Position numbers and translations under genes: made by a program. 64,000 nt of DNA. Origin: CBDCHC01 sp965277055 (GTDB lineage: Bacteria > Pseudomonadota > Gammaproteobacteria > PS1 > Pseudothioglobaceae). The DNA is taken from positions 1,240,001-1,304,000 of the forward strand of contig OZ255703.1 in NCBI GenBank assembly GCA_965277055.1, in the 5' to 3' direction. The notes beneath the pieces were generated by a model that was not told the origin of the DNA, ran no database searches, and saw nothing but the letters and a program-made list of their open reading frames with translations. Shown here piece after piece: positions 24,934 through 34,359 of this stretch. The first letter of the stretch is position 1, and each line of letters starts with the position of its first letter.

Positions 24934-26607
24934 ATGAAATTTTCCCAGTTGTTAATTCCGACCCAAAAAGAAGTTCCTAATGATGCTGAGGTGGTCTCTC
25001 ATCAGCTCCTTATTCGTAGTGGTATGATATCTAAACTTGCGTCAGGGTTATATTCGTATTTACCTTTAGGACTTCGGGTGCTTGATAAAATCAAGTGCAT
25101 TGTGAAAGAAGAAATGGATAATGCAGGGGCGCAAGAACTCTTAATGCCAGTCACTCAGCCAGCAACTTTATGGCAAGAAAGTAGTAGATGGGAAAAATAT
25201 GGTAAAGAACTTTTACGGTTTCAAGATAGGCATGAGCGTGACTTTTGTTTGGGACCTACACATGAAGAAGTGATTGTAGATATTGCTCGTCAATATATTA
25301 AGAGTTATAAGCAACTTCCGATGAACTTATACCAAATTCAAACTAAATTCCGTGATGAGATTCGCCCGCGTTTTGGATTAATGCGTGGGCGTGAGTTTAT
25401 TATGAAAGATGCCTACTCTTTTCACCTTAGTGAGAAAAGTATGGCAGAGGAATTTGCTAATATGCATCAGGCATATTGTAAGATTTTCTCACGAATTGGC
25501 TTAGATTATCGCCCAGTTTTAGCAGACTCTGGTTCTATTGGTGGGGAAAACTCGGTGGAGTTTCATGTATTAGCAGAGAGTGGGGAAGATGATATTTGTT
25601 TTTCTGATAGTTCAGAATATGCAGCCAATATTGAAAAGGTAGCATTTGCCCCGAGTGGTACTATACCAAAAGGAAAATCTGAGCTCACGAAAGTACACAC
25701 GCCTGATATTCGCACTATTGCTCAACTGGTGGAGTATTTGAATATTGATATTACTTCTACGATTAAAGCACTAATTATTAGTACTGATGATGGATTTAAA
25801 GCATTGTTTTTACGCGGAGATCATGAGCTTAATGAAGTGAAAACACATAATCTTTTTGGTGAGTTTCGCTTTGCCACAGATGCAGAACTTACTACGCTTG
25901 GGCTGTGTAAAGGCTCTATTGGTGCGATTGGCTTGGATATAGATATTGTAGTAGACTATAGCGCAAATGAGATGGCTGACTTTGTTTGTGGGGCAAATGA
26001 AGATGATTATCACTATACTGGTGCAAACTGGGCAGGACTAAACTGTACTACAGCAGATCTTCGCAATGCAGTAGAAGGGGATGCCTCACCATGCGGAGTG
26101 GGAAAGTTAGTCATTAAACGCGGGATAGAAGTAGGACATATTTTCCAACTCGGAGATGTGTATTCTAAAGTGATGAATGCTGGTGTAATTGGCGAACATG
26201 GTAAGCAACAAATTATGTCAATGGGGTGTTATGGCATTGGTGTATCGCGTGTGATAGCAGCCGCTATTGAGCAAAACCATGACGAGCACGGCATTATCTG
26301 GCCTGAGGCTATTGCGCCGTTTCAGGTGATTATTGTGCCAATTAACTATCACAAATCTGGCAGAGTACAGCAAATGGCAGATGAACTATACGCAGACTTT
26401 ATTAGTAAAGGGGTGGAAGTACTGCTTGATGATAGAAAAGAACGCCCTGGTATTAAGTTTAAAGATAGTGAGCTAATTGGCATCCCGCACCGCATCGTGA
26501 TTAGTGATACCCATGCGGATAATAACTCTGTGGAATATACGTATAGAAAAGATGGCGAGAAGAAAGAGGTAGCATTTGATAATATTATGTATATGCTTTT
26601 GCAATAA
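24934..26607 (+). CDS. proS: Prolyl-tRNA synthetase (bacterial type)
   Basis: 557 residues, class II. Motif 1 and 2 regions (LGPTHEEVIVDIARQYI; QTKFRDEIRPRFGLMRGREF) precede the YbaK-like editing insertion (about residues 230-380). Motif 3 (CYGIGVSRVIAAAIEQNHD) and the anticodon-binding domain complete it. It charges tRNA-Pro. The start ATG at 24934 (MKFSQLLIPTQKEVP) matches the family; an in-frame start at 24877 would overlap the divergent protease gene. Confidence 0.95.
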   Translation: MKFSQLLIPTQKEVPNDAEVVSHQLLIRSGMISKLASGLYSYLPLGLRVLDKIKCIVKEEMDNAGAQELLMPVTQPATLWQESSRWEKYGKELLRFQDRHERDFCLGPTHEEVIVDIARQYIKSYKQLPMNLYQIQTKFRDEIRPRFGLMRGREFIMKDAYSFHLSEKSMAEEFANMHQAYCKIFSRIGLDYRPVLADSGSIGGENSVEFHVLAESGEDDICFSDSSEYAANIEKVAFAPSGTIPKGKSELTKVHTPDIRTIAQLVEYLNIDITSTIKALIISTDDGFKALFLRGDHELNEVKTHNLFGEFRFATDAELTTLGLCKGSIGAIGLDIDIVVDYSANEMADFVCGANEDDYHYTGANWAGLNCTTADLRNAVEGDASPCGVGKLVIKRGIEVGHIFQLGDVYSKVMNAGVIGEHGKQQIMSMGCYGIGVSRVIAAAIEQNHDEHGIIWPEAIAPFQVIIVPINYHKSGRVQQMADELYADFISKGVEVLLDDRKERPGIKFKDSELIGIPHRIVISDTHADNNSVEYTYRKDGEKKEVAFDNIMYMLLQ

Positions 26608-26716
26608 TATATGAAACAACGCCAAGCATTATTAATTTTTTCAATACAATTTTGTAATCAAATATGTATTGATATATCTGAAAAATATGATTTGTTTCTA
26701 AGAAAATATAATTGCA

Positions 26717-28063
26717 ATGCCCAAAATTAAAACCTCTTATGTCTGCTCCGAATGTGGGGAGTCTTATACCAAATGGATGGGGCAATGTACGGCATGTGGG
26801 GCGTGGAATAGTCTGAGTGAACTTACTATAGACACCTCAAAGCCGAGTGCAATCAATACGCTAGAAGTTACAAAACCCACCACCCTTGACGCTATCAGTG
26901 AGGATAATACTCTACGTATTTCTTCAGGGATGAGTGAGTTTGATAAAACCTTAGGCGGAGGCTTAGTAGAGGGTTCTGTGATATTACTTGGCGGGAACCC
27001 AGGGATAGGTAAATCTACACTCATATTACAAATTTTATCTTTAGTACATACTACTCATAAAGTGTTGTATGTCACTGGGGAAGAGTCACTCGGGCAGATT
27101 AAAAACCGAGCAAATCGCTTAGGGATAGATAATGATTTACTGCTGTATAGTGGCGATAATATTGACACGATTATTGCTCATGCAAAAGATATTCAGCCGA
27201 CATTGATGGTGGTAGATTCCATTCAGACCGTCATGAGCAATGAAAGCACAGGAGTGCATGGCTCTGTTTCTCAGGTGCGTAATTGTGCATCTATTCTTAC
27301 TACATATGCTAAGCATACGGGCACTATTATGATTATGATTGGACATGTGACCAAAGATGGCTCTCTCGCAGGACCTAGAGTGCTGGAGCACATGGTAGAT
27401 ACTGTACTGTACTTTGAAGGAGATGCAGCAGGGAAATACCGCATTATCCGAGCAGCAAAAAACCGCTTTGGTGCAGTGAATGAAATGAGTGTATTTGCTA
27501 TGCTGGATAAAGGGCTTGCACAGGTGAAAAACCCAAGTAGTATTTTTTTAACTAGTGAAACTGCAAGTTCTGGAATGGTGATTGCCTCTATTTATGAAGG
27601 AACTCGGCCAATGCTAGTGGAAATTCAAGCACTAGTAGACAATAAAGGACAAAGTGCTAAGCGCGTAGCAGTAGGATTTGAGCAAAATAGACTTACGCTG
27701 ATGCTCGCTATACTAAGCAAGCATGGCGAGCTTGCTACTCATGATACGGATGTGTTTATTAATGTAGTAGGGGGGCTGAAAATCACCGAAACTGCAAGTG
27801 ATCTTGCGGTGTGTTTAGCAATTTATTCTAGCCTAAGAGATATAATTATCTCTAAGGAAGTGATTATCTTCGGTGAAGTCGGGCTTACAGGTGAAGTACG
27901 CCCAGTGTTTAATGCTCAGGAGCGTTTGCTAGAAGCCAAAAAACAAGGGTTTACCCGAGCGATTATTCCAAAGAAAAACGCCCCGAAAAAATCAATTTCT
28001 GGATTAGAAATTCATAGTATTGAACGCATAACCAACGCACTACAAATTGTGCACAATATGTAA
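26717..28063 (+). CDS. radA: DNA repair protein RadA
   Basis: 448 residues. The N-terminal zinc finger has four Cys (YVCSECGESYTKWMGQCTAC). Walker A is GGNPGIGKST (about residue 93), and a KNRFG motif is present (AAKNRFGAVNE). A Lon-like C-terminal domain completes it. RadA is a RecA-like branch-migration helicase for recombination intermediates in the cytoplasm. It follows proS after 109 AT-rich bases and is 8 bases upstream of dusB, so the two are probably co-transcribed. Confidence 0.95.
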   Translation: MPKIKTSYVCSECGESYTKWMGQCTACGAWNSLSELTIDTSKPSAINTLEVTKPTTLDAISEDNTLRISSGMSEFDKTLGGGLVEGSVILLGGNPGIGKSTLILQILSLVHTTHKVLYVTGEESLGQIKNRANRLGIDNDLLLYSGDNIDTIIAHAKDIQPTLMVVDSIQTVMSNESTGVHGSVSQVRNCASILTTYAKHTGTIMIMIGHVTKDGSLAGPRVLEHMVDTVLYFEGDAAGKYRIIRAAKNRFGAVNEMSVFAMLDKGLAQVKNPSSIFLTSETASSGMVIASIYEGTRPMLVEIQALVDNKGQSAKRVAVGFEQNRLTLMLAILSKHGELATHDTDVFINVVGGLKITETASDLAVCLAIYSSLRDIIISKEVIIFGEVGLTGEVRPVFNAQERLLEAKKQGFTRAIIPKKNAPKKSISGLEIHSIERITNALQIVHNM

Positions 28064-28071
28064 TTTTGCCT

Positions 28072-29061
28072 ATGTTTAAAATAGAGCAACATGTTATTTC
28101 TTCACCTGTGCTTCTTGCTCCTATGGCGGGTACTAGCGATACACCATTTCGCATCCTAGCTAAGCAGTTTGGTGTGGGGCTGGCAACGAGTGAAATGCTC
28201 GTACTAAAAGAGAGACTACTGCACACACTTAAATCAAAAACACGCTTAGATTTCTCAGGTGAGCCGGGAATTATTAGTATGCAGATTGCTGCTACAACCC
28301 CCAATGAAGCCGTGGAGTATGCACTACATGCGAGAGCACTGGGGGCGGATATTATTGATATTAATATGGGTTGCCCCGCTAAGAAAGTGTGTAAAAAATT
28401 TGCTGGTTCTGCCCTTTTAGCCAATGAGTCATTAGTGGCAAAAATGCTCTCTGAAGTAGTGCGACACGTAGATGTACCTATTACGCTTAAAACACGCATT
28501 GGGATAGATAAAAAGCATATCAATATAGCAACGATTGCTCGTATTGCACAGGATGCAGGGGTGCGAATGATTGCCATTCACGGGAGAACTAAAGCAGATA
28601 AATATAGTGGTGAGGTGGACTACCGAGCAATTAAACAAGTGGTAGACTCAGTAGATATTCCAGTGATTGCAAATGGTGATATTACCACTCCTCAGCAGGC
28701 AAAAGAAGTACTGGACTACACTGGAGCAAATGGTGTGATGATTGGACGTGCAGTATGCGGACAGCCTTGGATACTACAATATATCAATGAATATTTACAA
28801 ACAGGGAACATTACAGAGTTGGCATTCGCTGATAAAGTAGCGATAATCTTAGCACACATTAAAGATATTCATGCCTTTTATCCTGAACATATTGCCAAAA
28901 ATATTGCCAAAAAACATATAAAGTGGTATTTGATGATGAATGACTTAGAGCAACACTGGGGTAGTATTGCACACCTTAATGAACAACATGCTCAATATGA
29001 AGCATTAGAAACTATCTTAACGCTAAACGTGCATCATACTGAGCAGTATCTAATATACTAA
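28072..29061 (+). CDS. dusB: tRNA-dihydrouridine synthase DusB
   Basis: About 330 residues, FMN TIM barrel. Family motifs include LAPMAGTSDTPFR, MGCPAKKVCKKFAGSALL with the catalytic Cys (about residue 100), IHGRTKADKYSG and MIGRAVCGQPWI. It reduces uridines in the tRNA D-loop. The ATG at 28072 is preferred to a TTG at 28066. In many gammaproteobacteria fis follows dusB; here instead a convergent DUF45 protease gene overlaps its last 50 bases. Confidence 0.92.
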   Translation: MFKIEQHVISSPVLLAPMAGTSDTPFRILAKQFGVGLATSEMLVLKERLLHTLKSKTRLDFSGEPGIISMQIAATTPNEAVEYALHARALGADIIDINMGCPAKKVCKKFAGSALLANESLVAKMLSEVVRHVDVPITLKTRIGIDKKHINIATIARIAQDAGVRMIAIHGRTKADKYSGEVDYRAIKQVVDSVDIPVIANGDITTPQQAKEVLDYTGANGVMIGRAVCGQPWILQYINEYLQTGNITELAFADKVAIILAHIKDIHAFYPEHIAKNIAKKHIKWYLMMNDLEQHWGSIAHLNEQHAQYEALETILTLNVHHTEQYLIY

Positions 29062-29665
29062 GTACTTCTGTTTGGTGAGTTTTTAGCCAGAGTTTGGTGG
29101 TGTCGTACTCTGGGCTGATGTCATAGACGAGTTGCCAAAATGCAGGTGAGTGATTTTTATATTTAGTATGGCACAATTCATGAATAACCACATCGCGAAT
29201 GACCGAACTAGGAGCTGCCGCTAGTAGATAATTAAAATTAAGATTATTAATCATACTGCAACTACCCCACCTACTCTTTAATTTTTTTATTCGTACTTGG
29301 TTATAAGAAAGATGATATTTATCACTAATCTTGGGTACTAATTCTTTAATTATGGGAGCAAAGTGGTGCTTATAGTACGCTAGGATGGTTTCAGCACATA
29401 TCTTACCTGTAAACATAGTTCCATCATAAGAGAGAGTGTCATTACTATATGCAAAGCCATAGCGCACCCCACCTAACAATATGCTCTCAATTGGCACATG
29501 AGATGAAGCAGCAAGTTTTTTGGTTATCCAATGTTGTTTTTGTGAGATAAATTGCTCAATTTCGTATTGTGGCATCCACATGGGTGCTCTGGCAATAAGT
29601 GCATTATTCTTTACATGCAAGCTTAAATTTTTCTTATGTGAGCGAATGAGCTGATACTTTAGCAT
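29012..29665 (-). CDS. YgjP-like (DUF45) zinc metallopeptidase
   Basis: 217 residues. The zinc motif is VIHELCHTKYKNHSPAFW (HExxH plus downstream His, about residue 165). Upstream, KKLKSRWGSC is the DUF45 signature. Members are WLM/SprT-related cytoplasmic metallopeptidases, often next to DNA repair genes; targets are unknown. It follows ruvA after 6 bases on the minus strand. Its 3' end overlaps the convergent dusB by 50 bases. Confidence 0.88.
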   Translation of the reverse strand: MLKYQLIRSHKKNLSLHVKNNALIARAPMWMPQYEIEQFISQKQHWITKKLAASSHVPIESILLGGVRYGFAYSNDTLSYDGTMFTGKICAETILAYYKHHFAPIIKELVPKISDKYHLSYNQVRIKKLKSRWGSCSMINNLNFNYLLAAAPSSVIRDVVIHELCHTKYKNHSPAFWQLVYDISPEYDTTKLWLKTHQTEVLSILDTAQYDARLALR

Positions 29666-29671
29666 AGATTA

Positions 29672-30226
29672 CTATTTATTCTGCAACGCTTGTTTAATTA
29701 CTTCTTCTACAGACAGAGAAGCGTCAATATTTGCAGTCATATTTGATATTTCCTTATCACTAAACCCTAGTGAATTCAGTGCTTCTTTAGCCTTTGACAC
29801 GGTCCCAGATGAAGTGCTTGCGGACATTTTAGAAAGTGATGATTTCAACTCCAAAATCAATTTTTGTGCAGTTTTTTTACCAATACCCGGAGTTTTAGCA
29901 ATAAGCACATCATCTTCATGTTCAATTGCGGTCATGAGTTCAGTAGGGCTGAGGTGCGATAAAATCGCTAAGCCTACCTTAGGACCAATCCCATTGACCT
30001 TAATGAGTGAGCGGTAGAGTTGTTTATCTGCTTTAGTGCTAAAGCCATACAGTGTATGCGCATCTTCCTTAATACTTAAGTGGGTATAAAGGGTAAGTAT
30101 ATCCCCAGCTTTGTGAGTATAAAATACTCCAAGCGGGCAAAACATCTCGTAGGCAATATCTCCTACTGCTAGAATAAGTTCTGGTGGATTAATTTCTCGA
30201 ATCACTCCAGTAAGACTTGCAATCAT
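29672..30226 (-). CDS. ruvA: Holliday junction DNA helicase subunit RuvA
   Basis: 184 residues with three domains. The OB fold is IASLTGVIREINPPELIL. Two helix-hairpin-helix motifs are VNGIGPKVGLAIL (about residue 75) and TPGIGKKTAQKLILEL (about residue 115). The C-terminal RuvB-binding domain is LNSLGFSDKEI. RuvA tetramers hold the Holliday junction for RuvB-driven branch migration. ruvB and ruvC are not in the window. Confidence 0.95.
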   Translation of the reverse strand: MIASLTGVIREINPPELILAVGDIAYEMFCPLGVFYTHKAGDILTLYTHLSIKEDAHTLYGFSTKADKQLYRSLIKVNGIGPKVGLAILSHLSPTELMTAIEHEDDVLIAKTPGIGKKTAQKLILELKSSLSKMSASTSSGTVSKAKEALNSLGFSDKEISNMTANIDASLSVEEVIKQALQNK

Positions 30227-30305
30227 CTATCGTAATATCTGTAAATAACACTATAATATAGTACTTATTTTGGCGAGTGTTAGTAATTTTTTGTTGTGAG
30301 TCAAT

Positions 30306-31025
30306 ATGTACAATGTTATTTGTATGAAATGGGGAAATAAATTCCCTGCAGAGTATGTCAATCGTTTGTTTAATATGGTACGTAGGAATACATCAGTAGA
30401 TTTTCGTTTTATATGTTTTACTGATGATAGTACTGGTATTAGCAAAGAAGTGGAAGTTCAAGCTTTACCAGAACTAGATTTACCTGATAACATCCCTGAG
30501 CGAGGTTGGCGTAAACTGACTGTATTTAGAGAGCGTTTTGGTGATCTTTCTGGCATCACACTTTTTTTAGATTTAGATGTAGTTATTGTTGATAATATTG
30601 ATGAATTTTTTACCATTAAAGGAGATTTTTTGATTGCACATGATAAAAAAAATCCAAAAAAAATAGAAGGAAATTCCTCAGTTTTTAGATTTGAAATTGG
30701 TAAATTTTCTTCAATTCTTGAGTATTTTGAACAAAACTTTGACAAAGTTAAATCTGAAGTGCGTCACGAACAGGCTTATTTATCACGAGAAATTCATGGA
30801 CTTGGTAAGCTTCAATATTGGCCTGATGAATGGGTGCCAAGCTTTAAATACCGTTGTTGTCCCTCATGGATAAAATCATGGTGGCAAGCACCTGTGATTC
30901 CAACTGGTGCAAAAATTATATTATTTCATGGGTTACCCAATCCGCCTGAGGCAGTTAAAGGTATTAGTGGCAAATGGTATAGACGTATTCAACCCAGCCC
31001 TTGGATTTTAGATTTCTGGAAGTGA
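30306..31025 (+). CDS. Putative glycosyltransferase (DxD, GT-A like)
   Basis: 239 residues, no signal peptide. The N-terminal NVICMKWGNKFPAEYVNRL and the LFLDLDVVIVDNI motif (about residues 93-105) give the Asp-x-Asp pair that binds metal and sugar nucleotide in GT-A enzymes. The C-terminal PTGAKIILFHGLPNPPEA with a late His resembles GT8-related bacterial families. It is the first gene of the surface-glycan cluster and ends 2 bases before the first GT25 start. Sugar and acceptor are unknown. Confidence 0.75.
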   Translation: MYNVICMKWGNKFPAEYVNRLFNMVRRNTSVDFRFICFTDDSTGISKEVEVQALPELDLPDNIPERGWRKLTVFRERFGDLSGITLFLDLDVVIVDNIDEFFTIKGDFLIAHDKKNPKKIEGNSSVFRFEIGKFSSILEYFEQNFDKVKSEVRHEQAYLSREIHGLGKLQYWPDEWVPSFKYRCCPSWIKSWWQAPVIPTGAKIILFHGLPNPPEAVKGISGKWYRRIQPSPWILDFWK

Positions 31026-31027
31026 TA

Positions 31028-31753
31028 ATGCTACCTATTTATGTAATCAACTTAGAAAGAAGTCCAGAAAGGCTCGTATACATGCAAAGTCAATTGAAAA
31101 AATTAGGATTGGATTTTGCAAGAATTGACGCTATTGACGGTTCTAAAATAGATGCCAAATTGTTAAAAAAATACCAACAAGAGTCAAAATATTCATTATT
31201 GCATTATACAAGTCTAAACGCCGGGGAAATTGGCTGTGCATTGTCATGGCAATATACTTGGGATATTGTGAGTAAGCAAAATACAGAGTTCTGTTTGGTT
31301 TTGGAGGATGATGTAGAACTATTAAGTAATTTTTATGTTACTTTGGCATCTTTGATGGATTTAGAAGATGAAAATATTGTAATTGATTTATCTGGAAAGA
31401 AGGGGTTTAATGCTCTGGAGAGAAAATCTATCAATGGAATTAATTTAGTCAGATACCAAACCCCTCCATTAAAAAATCAGGCTGCCATATATAGCAAGGG
31501 AGCTTGTAAACGTTTTTCAGAAAAAATAAGTAATTTTTGCGCTCCAGTTGATACCCTTAGACAAATGATTTGGCTTCATGGTGTAAAAACATGGTCCCTA
31601 GAAACTGGATGTGTATCGCATCAAACGCAAGCTGTTGGAGGGTCTACAATACAGCATAAAAAACTTAATTTATTGGGAAAATTGCGACGAGAATTGTTAC
31701 GACCTATTTGGAGGCTGTTTATAAATATACGAAATTTTTTTACAAATGCGTGA
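31028..31753 (+). CDS. Glycosyltransferase family 25 (LPS sugar transferase)
   Basis: 241 residues. The GT25 hallmarks are the N-terminal IYVINLERSPERLVYM, NAGEIGCALSWQYTWD and the acidic motif CLVLEDDVELL (about residue 95). LgtB/LpsA-like enzymes of this family add galactose or other hexoses to lipooligosaccharide at the cytoplasmic face. The ATG at 31028 gives the correct N-terminus; an upstream start at 31001 lies in the previous gene. The YrbL-like fragment overlaps its 3' end. Two more GT25 genes occur in this cluster. Confidence 0.88.
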   Translation: MLPIYVINLERSPERLVYMQSQLKKLGLDFARIDAIDGSKIDAKLLKKYQQESKYSLLHYTSLNAGEIGCALSWQYTWDIVSKQNTEFCLVLEDDVELLSNFYVTLASLMDLEDENIVIDLSGKKGFNALERKSINGINLVRYQTPPLKNQAAIYSKGACKRFSEKISNFCAPVDTLRQMIWLHGVKTWSLETGCVSHQTQAVGGSTIQHKKLNLLGKLRRELLRPIWRLFINIRNFFTNA

Positions 31754-31991
31754 CTTAAAAAAATACCTTCTAAAATATAGAGTGGTATTTGTCGATGTTA
31801 GTCCTGAAAATATTGTTTTGCAAAAAATTAGCGAATCAGAATTTAGACTCGTTATTGTTGATGCACTTGGGTCAAGAAACTTTATACCATTTAGTCATTA
31901 TGTTCCATACTTAGCAAGAAAAATGATTTATCGTCGCTGGAATAGAAGTATGAAAAGTAGGTATAGCCAGTACAAAAAAGCTATTACATAA
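31746..31991 (+). CDS. YrbL-like kinase-fold C-terminal fragment
   Basis: 81 residues resembling only the C-terminal third of PhoP-regulated YrbL-type proteins: DVSPENIVLQ (catalytic-loop-like), LVIVDALGSRNFIPFS (DFG-like region) and a basic tail with YRRWNRSMKSRY. The N-terminal ATP-binding lobe is absent. The ATG overlaps the upstream GT25 stop, so it may still be translated. It is more likely a truncated relic than a working kinase. YrbL-type genes often occur in lipopolysaccharide clusters, where they are proposed glycan kinases. Confidence 0.6.
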   Translation: MRDLKKYLLKYRVVFVDVSPENIVLQKISESEFRLVIVDALGSRNFIPFSHYVPYLARKMIYRRWNRSMKSRYSQYKKAIT

Positions 31992-32001
31992 ATTACTCAC
32001 A

Positions 32002-32799
32002 ATGATGAATTTAATTATAATTAGTTTAGTAACGTCTAGAGATAGAAGAAATTTTCAAAACCAACAAATGCAGACGTTGCAGCTGAATCATGAATTTTTT
32101 AACGCTATTTCTGTAGACGCTATAAAACCTGAGACCATTAGTACTCATTATCATGACTGGCAAAGACCTTTAAAAGTTTCTGAACTTGCGTGTTTTTTTT
32201 CTCATTATGCTGTTTGGCAAAAAATTGTAGAACTAGATGCTCCGACACTAATTCTAGAAGATGATGCACTACTTTCTAATGATATTACACATCTTTTAGA
32301 ACAATGTGTTAGTTTAAAAAATATTGATTATATTAACTTGGAAAATAGAGGCAGAAAAAAATTTGTTTCGAAAACATTTAAAACTCTCAATCATAAATAT
32401 AATTTATTTCACTTGTATCAAGATAGAACTGGTGCTGCTGGTTATATTCTTTTTCCGAGTGGAGCAAAAAAACTCATTCAAAAGAAAGAACAATCTGGGG
32501 TTGCATTAGCTGATGCTCATATTACCAATTGTCACAATTTAAATGGTTATCAAATTGAACCCGCCCCAATTGTGCAACTTGATTACTCTGATTATTATGG
32601 TATGCCTATTCATTATTTAAATGCTTCAAAATCTGTCCTAGGAACCGAAAAAAAACCAAGCATTCCATTGCAATTTAAATTAAAAAGAATCATATCTCAG
32701 TTTATATTAGCCATGAGGCAATTGACTCTCATATTAAGTGGTGCAGAAAGGCGTTATATATCAATTGATGCCAGTAGTTTTTGGATAGAAAAAAAATGA
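32002..32799 (+). CDS. Glycosyltransferase family 25 protein
   Basis: 265 residues, second GT25 of the cluster. The family pattern is seen in LIIISLVTSRDRRNF, KVSELACFFSHYAVWQ and PTLILEDDALL (about residue 88). The late region has DRTGAAGYILFPSGAKKL and the final part is basic. It should act at the inner membrane's cytoplasmic face on the lipid A-core or glycan. Two ATGs (32002, 32005) are possible starts. Its stop overlaps the next start (ATGA at 32796). Confidence 0.88.
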   Translation: MMNLIIISLVTSRDRRNFQNQQMQTLQLNHEFFNAISVDAIKPETISTHYHDWQRPLKVSELACFFSHYAVWQKIVELDAPTLILEDDALLSNDITHLLEQCVSLKNIDYINLENRGRKKFVSKTFKTLNHKYNLFHLYQDRTGAAGYILFPSGAKKLIQKKEQSGVALADAHITNCHNLNGYQIEPAPIVQLDYSDYYGMPIHYLNASKSVLGTEKKPSIPLQFKLKRIISQFILAMRQLTLILSGAERRYISIDASSFWIEKK

Positions 32800-33539
32800 A
32801 GCGTAATAAAACAAAATTTGAAAAATGGTTTTCACTAAGCAGACATAAGCGAAGAAATCAAGCATCAGTAGTGGGTGATGAACTCATTAATATAGATTTT
32901 GATTATCAAAAAACACAAATAATTACTGGCAATGAAATCACCTATACTCATGGTAGTGCCCAAGATGTGCTGGAGCACTGTGCTAATTTGCGCTCAGAAT
33001 TTATTGGTAGCTCTGAATTATGTCTTACTCATGCAAAATTAATAGTGCTGATTAGGAGAGAATTTAAAGAAAAATATTACTTTACTCTGTTTGAAGAATT
33101 ATGGAATCAGGAACAGAAACACCTTATCAAAAATCTTAATACTAGATGGCTTATTGCTGCTGCTGATACATTTGCTGATTACTCATCAAATCCGAAGACT
33201 CAAGCATTAGCTCTAAGTTGTGCTTTACTGATTAATACCTTGAAAATAATTGAAACTGAGCGGTTAATCAATGAATCACAAGACAATATATTAAATGTAG
33301 AGATAATTAATAGGTTACAAAATGAAGAAAGAATAGCATTATTTGATGGTACTTCAGCATTTGCAGTCGGTACAGATGATACTCTTCGCAATATGAGATA
33401 TAGAATTGATAAAATTCATCAAGGTGATATTGTTGGCAGTATTCTTTTAGAGATATGGAAACGAATCAATACATGCGATACTGTTTATGCTAGATTTAAA
33501 CAACTCCATACAAGAGATAAGACTAATTGGTGGGAATGA
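32796..33539 (+). CDS. Hypothetical protein in the glycan cluster
   Basis: 247 residues, not recognised. It has no signal peptide or clear membrane helix. The N-terminal 25 residues are strongly basic (KFEKWFSLSRHKRRNQ); the remainder looks mostly helical and acidic, with Cys at HCANLRSE and ELCLTH. Conserved-looking segments include NLNTRWLIAAADTFADY and AFAVGTDDTLRNMRYRID. The ATG at 32796 overlaps the GT25 stop by four bases; an upstream TTG at 32781 is less likely. By position it serves surface-glycan synthesis, but nothing in the sequence shows how. Confidence 0.6.
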   Translation: MKRNKTKFEKWFSLSRHKRRNQASVVGDELINIDFDYQKTQIITGNEITYTHGSAQDVLEHCANLRSEFIGSSELCLTHAKLIVLIRREFKEKYYFTLFEELWNQEQKHLIKNLNTRWLIAAADTFADYSSNPKTQALALSCALLINTLKIIETERLINESQDNILNVEIINRLQNEERIALFDGTSAFAVGTDDTLRNMRYRIDKIHQGDIVGSILLEIWKRINTCDTVYARFKQLHTRDKTNWWE

Positions 33540-33575
33540 TTGCCACTTAATTTTTAATCAATATAAGGAAAAAGT

Positions 33576-34352
33576 ATGTATCATGATTTACCGATATTTA
33601 TTATTAATTTAAAGCAAAGTAGTGAAAGAAAAACATACATGGAACATAAATTAAGTCAGCATAATCTTTCTTTTGAGTTCATTGAAGCTGTAAACGGGAA
33701 GACACTATCCTCAAATGACTTAGAAAAAATGACTGATACTCATCAAACAATCAATAATATAGGGAGGCTGTTGTCTTTAGGTGAAATAGGCTGTGCCATG
33801 AGCCATCAATTTATCTATGCTAAAATAATTGAAGAAAATATTTCTCAAGCAATTATTCTTGAAGATGATATTGATTTTTTGACAAATAATATTACTGAAG
33901 TTTTCAATTATTTGAAAAAGAATAATGAATCTAGTAGACCACGCATTACATTACTGACCAAACCTATATCATATTTAAGCAAGAACATGAAAAAAATTAA
34001 TGATCAATATAATCAAGCAGAGGTTGTTCAGGCTCTTAGTACTGCTGGCTATGTAATAAACCAACTAGCTGCAAAAAAACTAATAGATTGCAATCGGAAT
34101 ATATCTACTTATGCAGATAATTGGTCACATTTTAAAAGAGAATGTAAGGTAAGTATAAATTGTATCATGCCTTGGGTTGTAGAAAATAATCTCAAATTCT
34201 CTAGAAACTCAACTATTATGCCCGAGAAAGCACTCATCAAGAAAAAAAGAACGTTTAAATATGTTGTATTTAGAAATAAAAACAAGTTATTTGCTGATTT
34301 TTTGAAATATGTATGGTTAATTCCATTTAAAGGATATAAAAGATTACGATGA
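33576..34352 (+). CDS. Glycosyltransferase family 25 protein
   Basis: 258 residues, third GT25 of the cluster. It opens with IFIINLKQSSERKTYM, then LGEIGCAMSHQFIYA and AIILEDDIDFL (about residue 95). STAGYVINQLAAKKL corresponds to the acceptor-side motif in the other GT25s here. Divergence between the three copies suggests three linkages rather than recent duplication. It is preceded by AAGGAAAAAGT, a fair ribosome-binding site, and is followed by the GT4 gene after 7 bases. Confidence 0.88.
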   Translation: MYHDLPIFIINLKQSSERKTYMEHKLSQHNLSFEFIEAVNGKTLSSNDLEKMTDTHQTINNIGRLLSLGEIGCAMSHQFIYAKIIEENISQAIILEDDIDFLTNNITEVFNYLKKNNESSRPRITLLTKPISYLSKNMKKINDQYNQAEVVQALSTAGYVINQLAAKKLIDCNRNISTYADNWSHFKRECKVSINCIMPWVVENNLKFSRNSTIMPEKALIKKKRTFKYVVFRNKNKLFADFLKYVWLIPFKGYKRLR

Positions 34353-34359
34353 TTATTTT

